In this document: positions 7,806 through 16,226 of the stretch, piece by piece
How the letters are laid out: the number at the start of each line of letters is the position of its first letter
Numbering within the stretch: position 1 is the first letter of the stretch
Assembly (NCBI GenBank): GCA_017428085.1
Contig: JAFRRP010000011.1
Location: forward strand, 1-54,116
DNA length: 54,116 bases
DNA from: Clostridia bacterium
GTDB taxonomy: Bacteria > Bacillota > Clostridia > Oscillospirales > Acutalibacteraceae
Direction: 5' to 3'
Made by a program: the position numbers and the translations under genes
The notes under the pieces: model-generated
What the model saw: only the letters and a program-made list of their open reading frames with translations
Told to the model about the DNA's origin: nothing
Databases searched by the model: none

Positions 7806-9086
7806 TCAGGGCTCCGTTCGACGGGCCTCGCCGTAGACCACGCCGACCCTTTTCGGAAACAGGCCGTTGTCATACTCGCCCGTCCACTGGTCGCCCGCGT
7901 CCACCTGCGCCTTGAAGTCTGCCTCGTCCAGCGCGGCGTGGATCTCATACAGGCCTGTCAGCTCGCCCTTTTCCTTGCGGGCCGCGCCCCAGAAGGCGTG
8001 GTGGCCGATGTAGGTGACGTTGGCGGGAATATACATATAGTCCATCTCAATGGCGGAGTTGAAGCAGTCGGAGCCGATGTAGGTAAGCGAATCCGGCAGC
8101 GAGGGCTTGATGTTCTCCGGGGCGGGCAGCCCGTCCGCGCCCAGCGCGCCGGTATAGGTATCCACCCGCTCGATGTGCCAGTTGCGGAAAACTGCCAGCG
8201 TGCCCAGCTTTTCAAGGCCCTCCGGCAGATACAGCCGGAACAACTCCGAATAGTTGAAGGCCAGCGGGCCGATCTCCTTCACGGTGGAAGGCACCGCGTA
8301 GGTGTTGACCCGATCCTCGTATTCCTTCGTATAATATTCGTTGTACTTGTCGACGGTTTCGTCGTTTTTCCAGTTCTCAGAGGGCCAGTACTGCCCCTCG
8401 TAACCGTATTTCTCCCGCAGATACGCGTCGCGGTCGATGGGGTAGCAGATCAGCTCGGTCATATCCTTGTTGAACAGCACGCCGTCCACGGAACAGTAGT
8501 TGGGGTTGTCGTCGTCCACCCGGATCTCCCGCAGGGCGTAGCAGGAATAAAACGCTTTGTTGGCAATGCTGGCGACGCCCTTGCCGATCTCGATCACCTG
8601 TATCTTCTCGTCGCAGTTGAAGGCGTATTCGCGGATCGCCGTGATGGGCTGCGCCTCATCCCGCGTCAGCGTGTATTCCGTATGCCGCACGCTCTCGCCG
8701 TTCTCATTCTGCTCCACGGTCACCTCGGTGCGGATATCGGTGACCACGCTGTCGATGCGCAGCTCCAGCAGGTCGCCGGGGTTGGAAAAGCGCGTCAGCT
8801 CCGTGCCGCCGTCCTCCTGAGGCGTGTACTTGAAGGGATCGGAGTGCAGGATCCAGAAGGAAAAGAAGATGGCGATGGAAATGGCGATCACCAGAATAAC
8901 GACCACGGCGGCCTTTTTGGCGCGGGCGTTGGGCATGGGCTTGTTGATCCACGGCTTTTGGAGCCCTTCCACCTGAAAGTCCCAGATCTGATCCGCCGGG
9001 ATGGAATCCTTGTAGTCGTCGTAAAACGACTGGTCCACTAGATTGTTTTTACGGACTTTTTTCTCCGCCTTGTCTTTTTTACTCAT
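7806..9086 (-). CDS. Membrane-anchored BspA-like leucine-rich repeat protein
   Basis: About 426 residues: a charged cytoplasmic N-terminus (~58 residues), one membrane segment (VVVILVIAISIAIFFSFWIL), then an extracellular region with LRR_5/BspA-type repeats (IREYAFNCDEKIQVIEIG, IANKAFYSCYALREI, IGPLAFNYSELFRLYLPEGL, IPANVTYIGHHAFWG). Such repeats act in binding of host or microbial surfaces. The start overlaps the stop of the upstream transporter by 8 bp, so it is translationally coupled. The protein has type II topology, with the repeats outside. Ligand unknown; no signal-peptidase site or sortase motif. Confidence 0.78.
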   Translation of the reverse strand: MSKKDKAEKKVRKNNLVDQSFYDDYKDSIPADQIWDFQVEGLQKPWINKPMPNARAKKAAVVVILVIAISIAIFFSFWILHSDPFKYTPQEDGGTELTRFSNPGDLLELRIDSVVTDIRTEVTVEQNENGESVRHTEYTLTRDEAQPITAIREYAFNCDEKIQVIEIGKGVASIANKAFYSCYALREIRVDDDNPNYCSVDGVLFNKDMTELICYPIDRDAYLREKYGYEGQYWPSENWKNDETVDKYNEYYTKEYEDRVNTYAVPSTVKEIGPLAFNYSELFRLYLPEGLEKLGTLAVFRNWHIERVDTYTGALGADGLPAPENIKPSLPDSLTYIGSDCFNSAIEMDYMYIPANVTYIGHHAFWGAARKEKGELTGLYEIHAALDEADFKAQVDAGDQWTGEYDNGLFPKRVGVVYGEARRTEP

Positions 9087-10851
9087 TGACGGTCACCTCC
9101 GTTTCTCCTGCAGGCGCGTCGGCCGCCGCGGGGGCGTCGGCGGCCGCCGTGACCTCCTCCCGGCGGCGCAGCACCGCCATCACCTTGTTCTGCTTGTCGT
9201 CGTCGTAATCCCAAAAGAAATACGGGATCGCCATCAGCAGGTAGCCGATCGTATCGATGATCAGCGGGATGATGATGATATACACCCGCGAATCGTCGAT
9301 GAACAGCACGTCCCAGTTGGAGTTGAAACCGTGGTTCAGCAGCAGCAGCGGGATGATGAGGCCCACGAACGACGTGATGGGGCCGGTGAACCAGCCAAAC
9401 ACGCCGGAGAAGCTCTCCAGCCGTTCGCCGGACAGGTACATCTGATAGTCGTTGACGCGGATATCCATATCGTGGCCCACGGAGACGGGCACGGTCTTGC
9501 AGATCTCCATCAGGATCAGCACCACCACGCACACGGTGCCGCACAGCACCACGTTGTTGCGGAAGAACAGCAGCGCCAACACGATGATGCCGTTGCCCAA
9601 CGCCCGGGAAAGCTGGAAGAAGATCGTGATCTGCTTGTAGGAAAACCGCTTCATGAAGTAGGGGGTAAAGAAATCCGGCGGCGTGCCCGCGAAGGACACC
9701 AGCGCCACGATCAGCGAGTAGAGCAGGCCGGACAGCCGGAAGGTATACAGATACAGCACGGTGGTAAAGCCCAGCATGCCGTTGCCCAGCGAATCCAGCA
9801 GCCCCTCGATGGTCTTGATCCACTTGTATTTGTTCCGCATCACGCCGAACATGCCGTCCCAGAAGTTGATCTGCACCTTCTTTTCCAGCGGCGGCTGCGG
9901 GATGCGTTCCTTGATCCGCCCGGAAAAGGCCATAGTGAGCAGGGCGAAGGTGCCGAAGGAGATGGGCAGCACCCAGCGGAACAGGTTGATATCCTCCCAC
10001 TTGTTGGGCAGCCAGCCGATGATGACCGGCAGGATGATGGCGAGGATGGAATGCGCCAGATGGGACAGCTTGATGGGATAGGTCCGCACCAGCACGCGCT
10101 CGCGGGTGTTGGGCGAGATGTTCTGCGCGCAGGCCTCCAAGCTGTTGCCGAAGCCGAAGATACAGTACACCGCGAACAGCAGGTTGGCCTTCCATACGCG
10201 CTCCACCACGTCCTCGATCGCCCAGATCGGGATCCAGCCGATCAGGATCACCATGATGATCTTGGGCAGGAAATCGCAGTACAGGCTGTATTTATACCGG
10301 CCGAATTTCGGCAGCAGCTTTTTGCGCCAGAAGATGTTCCGCGAGCCCGCCCAGCCGTTCCACAGGATGTGGGTGCCGAGGATCTTGAAGGCGGAATCGC
10401 AGTTCACGCCCTCCAGCCCGTTCATAAACGTGACGAATTTGCCGTTCTGATCGAAGAGCCGGCTCACCGGGGCGATCAGCAGGACCAGACCGATCACGAT
10501 GGCGGCAAAATACACGCCGTACAGCAGCCGTTCCTTCTTTTTCTGCAAAAAGCCCAGGTTGTCGTTGATATACCAGCCGATCATCGACCACACGTAATTC
10601 AGCGGCATGTTGATCAGGCCGATGATGGCGAAGGTCAGGTACGGAAGATGGTAGTGGTACATCATCAGGTAGCAGCCCGCGCCGAACCAGATGTATTCCA
10701 GCAGCTTGCTGCCCGCGTAGTTGGAACCGACCGCGATGAAGATGTCCTTGTACTCCCTGTACGGGACGTACTTTCCTTCCGCGGGGGTGCTCCAGTGGGT
10801 CTTGATCTCGGTGAAGAGGCCCTTCACCTTGCCGAGGGCGTTTCCCGCCAT
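9079..10851 (-). CDS. MFS/GPH-type multi-pass transporter
   Basis: About 590 residues with around 12 membrane segments separated by short loops, a central loop near residues 315-345 (GRIKERIPQPPLEKKVQ) and a C-terminal cytoplasmic Ala/Asp-rich tail (~40 residues). Organisation and MFS-like halves resemble glycoside-pentoside-hexuronide:cation symporters (MelB/YicJ superfamily), but the family match is by overall layout only. The ATG at 10851 has aaaggcgg upstream. It is the first gene of a two-gene operon; its last codons overlap the start of the leucine-rich-repeat protein. Substrate could be an oligosaccharide; not determinable from sequence. Confidence 0.65.
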   Translation of the reverse strand: MAGNALGKVKGLFTEIKTHWSTPAEGKYVPYREYKDIFIAVGSNYAGSKLLEYIWFGAGCYLMMYHYHLPYLTFAIIGLINMPLNYVWSMIGWYINDNLGFLQKKKERLLYGVYFAAIVIGLVLLIAPVSRLFDQNGKFVTFMNGLEGVNCDSAFKILGTHILWNGWAGSRNIFWRKKLLPKFGRYKYSLYCDFLPKIIMVILIGWIPIWAIEDVVERVWKANLLFAVYCIFGFGNSLEACAQNISPNTRERVLVRTYPIKLSHLAHSILAIILPVIIGWLPNKWEDINLFRWVLPISFGTFALLTMAFSGRIKERIPQPPLEKKVQINFWDGMFGVMRNKYKWIKTIEGLLDSLGNGMLGFTTVLYLYTFRLSGLLYSLIVALVSFAGTPPDFFTPYFMKRFSYKQITIFFQLSRALGNGIIVLALLFFRNNVVLCGTVCVVVLILMEICKTVPVSVGHDMDIRVNDYQMYLSGERLESFSGVFGWFTGPITSFVGLIIPLLLLNHGFNSNWDVLFIDDSRVYIIIIPLIIDTIGYLLMAIPYFFWDYDDDKQNKVMAVLRRREEVTAAADAPAAADAPAGETEVTVNE

Positions 10852-10914
10852 AGCATTACCGCCTTTCCCATCGTTTTATCTCACGCGCAGACAAGCGCGG
10901 AAACATACGGAGAT

Positions 10915-10944
10915 ATTGTATCATATCTTTGCTCTCCTTTGCAA
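10915..10944 (-). promoter_or_regulatory. Candidate promoter for transporter operon
   Basis: On the minus strand, TTGCAA (complement of 10939-10944), 18-base spacer, TACAAT (complement of 10915-10920). A small cgcgc/gcgcg hairpin (about 10883-10898) would lie in the leader. The rest of the 10852-11070 gap is AT-rich and holds nothing else recognisable. Confidence 0.5.
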
Positions 10945-11070
10945 TAAAAACAGAATATCCGGCCGGAATTTCTCATTTTTAAATTAAAAAAAGGGAGCTG
11001 ATTTGTATAAAAAGAATAGCGTTTTCTTTTTTGCCGAAAATAAATGAAAGAAAAGAAAATAAAAAAACTC

Positions 11071-11099
11071 TTTACTTTTAAAAATACGTATGTTATAAT
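11071..11099 (+). promoter_or_regulatory. Promoter of rpsO-pnp
   Basis: TTTACT (11071-11076), 17-base spacer, TATAAT (11094-11099). The start site would fall just before the structured leader. Confidence 0.7.
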
Positions 11100-11107
11100 G
11101 CACTTTG

Positions 11108-11179
11108 TCCGGTCACTCGGAGCTGGGATTCATCCGCGTATCGCGGTAATCACCTTGGCCCTGCTCTGGGTAGCACGGA
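11108..11179 (+). ncRNA. Structured rpsO leader (likely S15 autoregulatory site)
   Basis: Between promoter and rpsO the leader folds as nested stems: tccg (11108) with cgga (11176), gagc (11120) with gctc (11163), ggatt with aatcacc, and an apical ccgcg/cgcgg hairpin (11134-11146). In many bacteria S15 binds its own mRNA leader, and position and fold fit such a site; assignment to a specific Rfam leader is inference. Confidence 0.6.
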
Positions 11180-11204
11180 AAATAAAAAATGAGGTGAAAA
11201 ACAA

Positions 11205-11468
11205 ATGACACAGGCTGAAAAGCAGGCCATCATGGCCGAGTACGCCACTCACGAAGGCGACACGGGTTCCCCCGAGGTACAGATCGCGGTCCTTACCAAG
11301 CGCATCAACGACCTCAACGAGCATCTGAAGGTCCACAAGAAGGATCACCATTCCAGAAGAGGCCTTCTGAAAATGGTCGGTCACAGAAGAAACCTTCTGG
11401 CTTATCTGCAGAAGGTGGACATCGAAAGATACCGTTCCATCATCTCCAGACTCGGTCTTCGTAAGTAA
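11205..11468 (+). CDS. rpsO: 30S ribosomal protein S15
   Basis: 87 residues, exactly the family length. Hallmarks include [14 protein letters not shown], the [12 protein letters not shown] segment that contacts 16S rRNA helix 22, and the [21 protein letters not shown]-terminus. It is a primary binder of the small-subunit central domain. The ATG at 11205 has gaggtg about 9 bases upstream. It lies immediately ahead of pnp, the widely conserved rpsO-pnp order. Confidence 0.98.
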   Translation: MTQAEKQAIMAEYATHEGDTGSPEVQIAVLTKRINDLNEHLKVHKKDHHSRRGLLKMVGHRRNLLAYLQKVDIERYRSIISRLGLRK

Positions 11469-11516
11469 TGTCAAAGTTTCGGGCGGCAGGGCAACTTGCC
11501 GCCTGCGGCTGTTCTT

Positions 11517-11652
11517 GCAGCACGGGGCCTCAACTCCGTCGTTTTTACAAAAAAAATCAAGCCGGAATCGCGCTGCGAACGCACCGTAGCACGGAGCCTC
11601 AGCTCCGTCAAGCCGGAATCGCGTTCCGAACGCTGCAGAGGCAGCGTGCTAC
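11517..11652. repeat. Cluster of three GTAGC-hairpin elements
   Basis: Two copies in + orientation (11517-11541, variant gcagcacgg; 11586-11609, gtagcacggagcctcagctc) and one reversed (11631-11652, ending gcagcgtgctac). Between them the phrase ccggaatcgcg occurs twice. It occupies the rpsO-pnp spacer (11469-11793), which contains no gene. Confidence 0.75.
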
Positions 11653-11686
11653 AACAAAAAAAGGCCTCCGTCGGGCGTCGATGTAA

Positions 11687-11736
11687 AATGTACAATTCAG
11701 AGCATGCAAGCAATTGCGCGCTGTGAATTGTACATT
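11687..11736. repeat. Inverted repeat in rpsO-pnp spacer
   Basis: aatgtacaattca (11687-11699) and tgaattgtacatt (11724-11736) form a perfect 13-bp inverted repeat with a 24-base loop, 57 bases ahead of pnp. It could be an RNase III-type processing or autoregulation site for pnp, as known in enterobacteria, or another dispersed repeat. Confidence 0.6.
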
Positions 11737-11793
11737 GACAGAGACCTGCCGGGCAGCCTTTTGAGATAGAATATCAAGAAAAAGGAGAAACCA

Positions 11794-13998
11794 ATGATTT
11801 TCAAGGATTTCAGAAAGTTTGAAACCACGCTGGCGGGCCGTCCGCTGGTCATCGAGACCGGCATGATGGCGCAGCTGGCCGGCGGCAGCTGCCTCGTGCG
11901 CTACGGCGAGACCGAGGTGCTGTGCAACGCCACCATGTCCGACAAGCCCAGAGAGGGCATCGACTTCTTCCCCATGTCCATCGACTTTGAGGAAAAGCTC
12001 TATTCCGTGGGCAAGATCCCCGGATCCTTCCAGCGCCGCGAGGGCAGACCCAGCGAAAAATCCATCCTGGCCGCGCGCGTCATCGACCGCCCCATCCGCC
12101 CGCTGTTTCCCAAGGATATGCGCAACGACGTGGGCATTGTGGCCACCGTCATGTCCGTGGATCCCGACTGCCTGCCGGAGATCGCCGCCATGATCGGCGT
12201 TTCCATCGCCCTTTCCATCTCCTCCATCCCGTGGGCGGGCCCCATCGCGGGCTGCTCCGTGGGCCTCGTTGACGGCCAGTTCGTCATCAACCCCACCGCG
12301 GAACAGAGAGAGAAATCCGAGATGGCCGTGACCGTCGCCTCCACCGACGAGCTGATCGCCATGATCGAGGCCGGCGCCAACGAGATCGACAACGAGACCA
12401 TGTTCGACGGCATCATGTTCGGCCACAAGGAGAACCAGAAGCTGGTGGAATTCATCAAGGGCATCCAGGCCGAGATCGGCAAGCCCAAGATCGACTTCCC
12501 CTCCAACGACCCCGATCCCGACATGTATCAGGCGGTCAAGGACTTCGTCATCGAGGACGTGAAGGCCGCGCTCGACACCGACGACAAGCGCGTGCGCGAC
12601 GAGCGGTTGAACCCGATCTACGCCGCCGCCCACGAGAAGTTCGACGAGGTCTATCCCGACGATATCGCCAAGATCGACGACTGCATCTACAAGACCCAGA
12701 AGTACGTGGTGCGCCGCTGGCTCCTCGACGAGGGCAAGCGCGTGGACGGCAGAGGCCTTGACGACATGCGCCCGCTGGACGCCCGCGTGGACCTGCTGAG
12801 CCGCGTACACGGCTCCGGTATGTTCACCAGAGGCCAGACGCAGGTCCTCACCGTGACCACTCTCGGCACCGTGGGCGACGCGCAGGAGCTGGACGGCATC
12901 GACGAGCAGGAATCCAAGCGCTACATCCACCACTACAACTTCCCGTCCTACTCCGTGGGCGAGACCAAGCCCTCCAGAGGCCCCGGCCGTCGTGAGATCG
13001 GCCACGGCGCGCTGGCGGAGCGGGCGCTGCTGCCCGTGATCCCCTCCATGGAGGAGTTCCCCTATACCATCCGCCTCGTCTCCGAGGTGCTTTCCTCCAA
13101 CGGCTCCACCTCGCAGGCCTCCATCTGCGGCTCCACGCTGTCCCTGATGGCGGCGGGCGTGCCGATCAAGGCGCCGGTGGCCGGTATCTCCTGCGGCCTT
13201 GTGACCGAAGGCGACCGTTTCATCACCATGGTGGACATCCAGGGACTGGAAGACTTCTTCGGCGACATGGACTTCAAAGTCGGCGGCACTAAGAAGGGCA
13301 TCACCGCGATCCAGATGGATACCAAGGTGCACGGCCTGACCCCCGCCATCGTGAAAGAGGCGCTGGAAAAGACCTACAAGGCCCGCTGCAAGATCATCGA
13401 CGAGGTCATGCTGCCCGTGATCCCCGAGCCGCGCAAGGAGCTGTCCAAGTACGCACCCAAGCTGATCACCACGAAGATCGATCCCGAAAAGATCGGCGAC
13501 GTGATCGGCAAGCAGGGCAAGGTCATTCAGAAGATCTGCGCCGAGTGCGACGTCAAGATCGACATCGAGGACGACGGCTCCGTGTTCATCGCCGGCCTGG
13601 ATATGGACAACCTGAACAAGGCGCTGAACATCATCAACACCATCGTGCTGGAGCCGGAAGTCGGCGCCATCTACAAGGGCGTAGTCACGCGGCTCATGAG
13701 CTTCGGCGCGTTTGTGGAGATCGCCCCCGGCCGCGAGGGCATGGTCCACATCAGCCACCTTGACGTGAAGCACACCGAGCGCGTGGAAGACGTGGTCAAC
13801 GTGGGCGACGAGATCATCGTGGAAGTGCTGCCCACCGACGATCAGGGCCGGCTGAACCTGTCCCGCCGCAACGCGCTGATCAAGGTGGAAGGGCTGACCC
13901 CCGAAAACGACATCAGCGAAGGCCGCGACAGACGCCCGCCCCGCCGCGACGGCGGCAGAGGCGGCCACGACCGCGACAGACGCAACAACAGAAGATAA
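11794..13998 (+). CDS. pnp: Polyribonucleotide nucleotidyltransferase (PNPase)
   Basis: 734 residues with the full PNPase layout: RNase PH domain 1 (GRPLVIETGMMAQLA at the start), helical linker, RNase PH domain 2 (GQTQVLTVTTLG, then RREIGHGALAERAL), KH domain (IGDVIGKQGKVIQKI) and C-terminal S1 domain (GAIYKGVVTRLMSFGAFVE). It catalyses phosphorolytic 3'-5' RNA decay in a homotrimer. The last ~35 residues are an Arg/Asp/Gly-rich tail (RRDGGRGGHDRD), probably an RNA-binding extension. The ATG at 11794 has aaaggag upstream. It is transcribed after rpsO; the 325-bp spacer with repeats may separate their expression. Confidence 0.98.
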   Translation: MIFKDFRKFETTLAGRPLVIETGMMAQLAGGSCLVRYGETEVLCNATMSDKPREGIDFFPMSIDFEEKLYSVGKIPGSFQRREGRPSEKSILAARVIDRPIRPLFPKDMRNDVGIVATVMSVDPDCLPEIAAMIGVSIALSISSIPWAGPIAGCSVGLVDGQFVINPTAEQREKSEMAVTVASTDELIAMIEAGANEIDNETMFDGIMFGHKENQKLVEFIKGIQAEIGKPKIDFPSNDPDPDMYQAVKDFVIEDVKAALDTDDKRVRDERLNPIYAAAHEKFDEVYPDDIAKIDDCIYKTQKYVVRRWLLDEGKRVDGRGLDDMRPLDARVDLLSRVHGSGMFTRGQTQVLTVTTLGTVGDAQELDGIDEQESKRYIHHYNFPSYSVGETKPSRGPGRREIGHGALAERALLPVIPSMEEFPYTIRLVSEVLSSNGSTSQASICGSTLSLMAAGVPIKAPVAGISCGLVTEGDRFITMVDIQGLEDFFGDMDFKVGGTKKGITAIQMDTKVHGLTPAIVKEALEKTYKARCKIIDEVMLPVIPEPRKELSKYAPKLITTKIDPEKIGDVIGKQGKVIQKICAECDVKIDIEDDGSVFIAGLDMDNLNKALNIINTIVLEPEVGAIYKGVVTRLMSFGAFVEIAPGREGMVHISHLDVKHTERVEDVVNVGDEIIVEVLPTDDQGRLNLSRRNALIKVEGLTPENDISEGRDRRPPRRDGGRGGHDRDRRNNRR

Positions 13999-14016
13999 GT
14001 CGCAACACATAACGCA

Positions 14017-14050
14017 ACGACCGCCGGAGTGATCCGACGGCCGTTTTCGT
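14017..14050 (+). terminator. Terminator after pnp
   Basis: acgaccgccgg (14017-14027) pairs with ccgacggccgt (14034-14044), two mismatches, followed by ttttcgttt. Confidence 0.75.
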
Positions 14051-14194
14051 TTCCGCCGCTTGACATCTGCTCATTACAGATCTCAAGCTGTTATTGCAGC
14101 TTCAAATTCAGTTCGCAAAAAGTTTTTCAAAAAAATGTCTGTCTTTTGGGGACCTTCACGGTGATACCGCGAAGTATTCTCATTTATCGTTCGG

Positions 14195-14692
14195 TCAAGC
14201 CGTCAGCGCGGCACGCCAGGCCTGCGTCAGCGCCGCAAGGCTTTGGGATGCGTTGGCGGGCGACGTGGAAGGCAGGCATACCGCCGCCATGCCGGTGGCG
14301 GGCAGCAGATACCGGTTATAGTACTTTTCCGCCGTCTTGCCGTTGACGACGATCCGACGAATGGGGGAAGCGCGCAGGATCACGGAAACGTCGTTCGGCA
14401 CGGCGGAACGGATGGTACCGTCCGCGCTGCCTTTGATCTCACAGGCCGCCAGCACGTCCCACAGGGCAAGACGATTCTGCAGCAGAAAGCGGATCTTATC
14501 CTCGGTCGTTTCCGGCAGGTTCTGCCCGTAGACGGCCGCCAGCACGCGCCAGAAGCGGTTCTGCGGGTGGCCGTAAAAGAACCCGGCCTCCCTTGATTTT
14601 TCCGAGGGAAAGCTGCCGAGGATCAGGATCTCGCTGCGTTCATCGTACACCGGCGGGATCGGATGGACCTGATACGCCGCTTCGCCTGTCAC
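14195..14692 (-). CDS. Uracil-DNA glycosylase superfamily protein (hypoxanthine/deoxyinosine type)
   Basis: 165 residues, matching the small hypoxanthine-DNA glycosylase family of the UDG superfamily. ILILGSFPSEKSREAGFFYGHPQNRFW contains the GSFPS base-flipping loop and the HPQNRFW segment; LPSTSPANA is the C-terminal active-site motif. Role: removal of deaminated adenine (hypoxanthine) or uracil from DNA. The start codon is 5 bases past the stop of the preceding membrane-protein gene, so the two are likely co-transcribed. Confidence 0.85.
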   Translation of the reverse strand: MTGEAAYQVHPIPPVYDERSEILILGSFPSEKSREAGFFYGHPQNRFWRVLAAVYGQNLPETTEDKIRFLLQNRLALWDVLAACEIKGSADGTIRSAVPNDVSVILRASPIRRIVVNGKTAEKYYNRYLLPATGMAAVCLPSTSPANASQSLAALTQAWRAALTA

Positions 14693-14697
14693 GGTCT

Positions 14698-15396
14698 TTA
14701 CTGCAGGGGCACGCCGCCCTCGCCGGGCTGCGGATAGGAAGTCGGCGACGGAGCAGGATGTTCGGGAACGGCAGCTTCCGGATCTGCGGGCGGCTGATAG
14801 GCCGGCGGCTGGTAGGAAACGTCCTGCTGCGGCGCGGCGGGCGCCTGATAGACCGGCTGCTGATAGGTTACGGGCTGGCTCGGGTCTGCGGTCAGAATGC
14901 CGTTCGGATAGGCGTTGTTGGCCGGGGCCGGCTGCTTTTTCTTAAAAATGGGCTCGATTTCCATTTCCATCAGCAGCTTGGGGAAGATCACGAAGAACGT
15001 CCCGACGTATACCACGTTGACGACGAGCGTCAGCAGGGTGTAAAGGATCGTATCGGCGATCATCAGACCGCGGAGATAGCCCAGCGACGCGAAAGAACTG
15101 ATCACGGAGATCAGCAGCACGATCGCGCGGGGAATACCCGGCACGAACCAAAGCTTTTTCACCTTGTCCTTATACTTGCCGAACTGCTCAACCGCGACCA
15201 CCGCCACGAACGCCAGCAGCGCCAGATAGGAAAGCCCCGTCAGGAAAAGCGTAAACGCCGACGCGACGGAGAAGGAACTGTAGTGCGCGATCGCCAAAAT
15301 AATGTTCGCGAAAAAGCGGAAGATCGTCGACACGACGCTCAGCGCCAGATAAGCCATCAGGCCGATGCCGAAAATCTCTCTTGTTTTCAGTTTCAT
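14698..15396 (-). CDS. Four-helix membrane protein with Pro/Gln-rich tail
   Basis: About 232 residues, no family recognised. Four hydrophobic helices span residues ~10-155, followed by a cytoplasmic-type tail (~165-232) of repeated Tyr-Gln-Pro/Tyr-Gln-Ala units (QQPVYQAPAAPQQ), a low-complexity region. The ATG at 15396 is chosen over 15447 because aagga precedes it and the extra upstream residues are polar and unlike the family layout. It lies upstream of the glycosylase with only 5 bases between them; no functional link is evident. Confidence 0.7.
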   Translation of the reverse strand: MKLKTREIFGIGLMAYLALSVVSTIFRFFANIILAIAHYSSFSVASAFTLFLTGLSYLALLAFVAVVAVEQFGKYKDKVKKLWFVPGIPRAIVLLISVISSFASLGYLRGLMIADTILYTLLTLVVNVVYVGTFFVIFPKLLMEMEIEPIFKKKQPAPANNAYPNGILTADPSQPVTYQQPVYQAPAAPQQDVSYQPPAYQPPADPEAAVPEHPAPSPTSYPQPGEGGVPLQ

Positions 15397-15507
15397 CAAT
15401 ATCCCGTCCTTTTTTGATTTTATCTCATCGGGAAAGCGTTTCCGCATTTCCGAAAATGATACGGTTTCAAATGACGCTTTCCGTAACGCGGCGTTTCCGT
15501 CCGTCGT

Positions 15508-16113
15508 TTACGGCAGCGGCAGGGCAACGCCGCTTTCCTTCAACGCGTTGCGCCAGCAGGTCCAGCACATGCTTTCGTATTTGTCGTTGCCGCCGATCTC
15601 CACCTGCGGCCCCTCCACGATCACCTGCCCCGCGGCGTTCATGCGGGCGTTCACCACGGTCTTGCGGCCGCACTGGCAGACGGAAGAGATCTCGTCGATA
15701 TCGTCCGCCAGCTGGAACAGCGCCTTGCTGCCCGGGAACATCTGACAGCGGAAATCCGTCCGCAGGCCGTAGCAGATCACCAGTACGTTGTATTCCGACG
15801 CGATCTCGCGGAACTGCCAGATCTGCGCTTCCGTGAAAAACTGGGCCTCATCCGCGATGATGACCTCATAGTTTTCGCCGTCCATGCGCTGTACCTCGAA
15901 CAGCTCCCTGACGTTCATGCCCGGCGTGATCACGAAGGCGCTGGCCTGCAGCCCGATACGCGAGCGCAGGATATCCGCGCCGTCGCGGGTATCCGTGGAG
16001 GATTTCACCAGCCACACCCGGGTGCCCTTGGCCTCGTAATTATAGCGCGTCATCAGCGCCTGCGCCGTTTTGCTGGAGCCCATGGCCCCGTACTTGAAAA
16101 TCAGCTTGCTCAT
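15508..16113 (-). CDS. tdk: Thymidine kinase (type II)
   Basis: 201 residues. The Walker A-like loop KYGAMGSSKT lies at the N-terminus, IIADEAQFF is the Walker B segment, and the zinc lasso cysteines are seen as CQCG and CWTC; GNDKYESMC is the usual thymidine-binding lasso region. Function: phosphorylation of thymidine to dTMP with ATP in the salvage pathway. Cytosolic tetramer in homologues. Divergence from the canonical GPMFSGKT (here GAMGSSKT) is common in clostridial and mollicute TKs. Minus-strand neighbours on both sides, no overlap. Confidence 0.95.
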   Translation of the reverse strand: MSKLIFKYGAMGSSKTAQALMTRYNYEAKGTRVWLVKSSTDTRDGADILRSRIGLQASAFVITPGMNVRELFEVQRMDGENYEVIIADEAQFFTEAQIWQFREIASEYNVLVICYGLRTDFRCQMFPGSKALFQLADDIDEISSVCQCGRKTVVNARMNAAGQVIVEGPQVEIGGNDKYESMCWTCWRNALKESGVALPLP

Positions 16114-16226
16114 TACCGTTTTCTTCCGTTTTTTTCATCTTACCGGTACAGTTTACCACATTGTGACAAAAATTGCAAACAGAAAATATATGCTTGCAGA
16201 TATGGAACCGCCGCGCTGCGAAAGCG

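Noticed and set aside
11468..11726. Small genes in the rpsO-pnp spacer
   Set aside because: All frames cross GTAGC repeats and lack ribosome binding sites.
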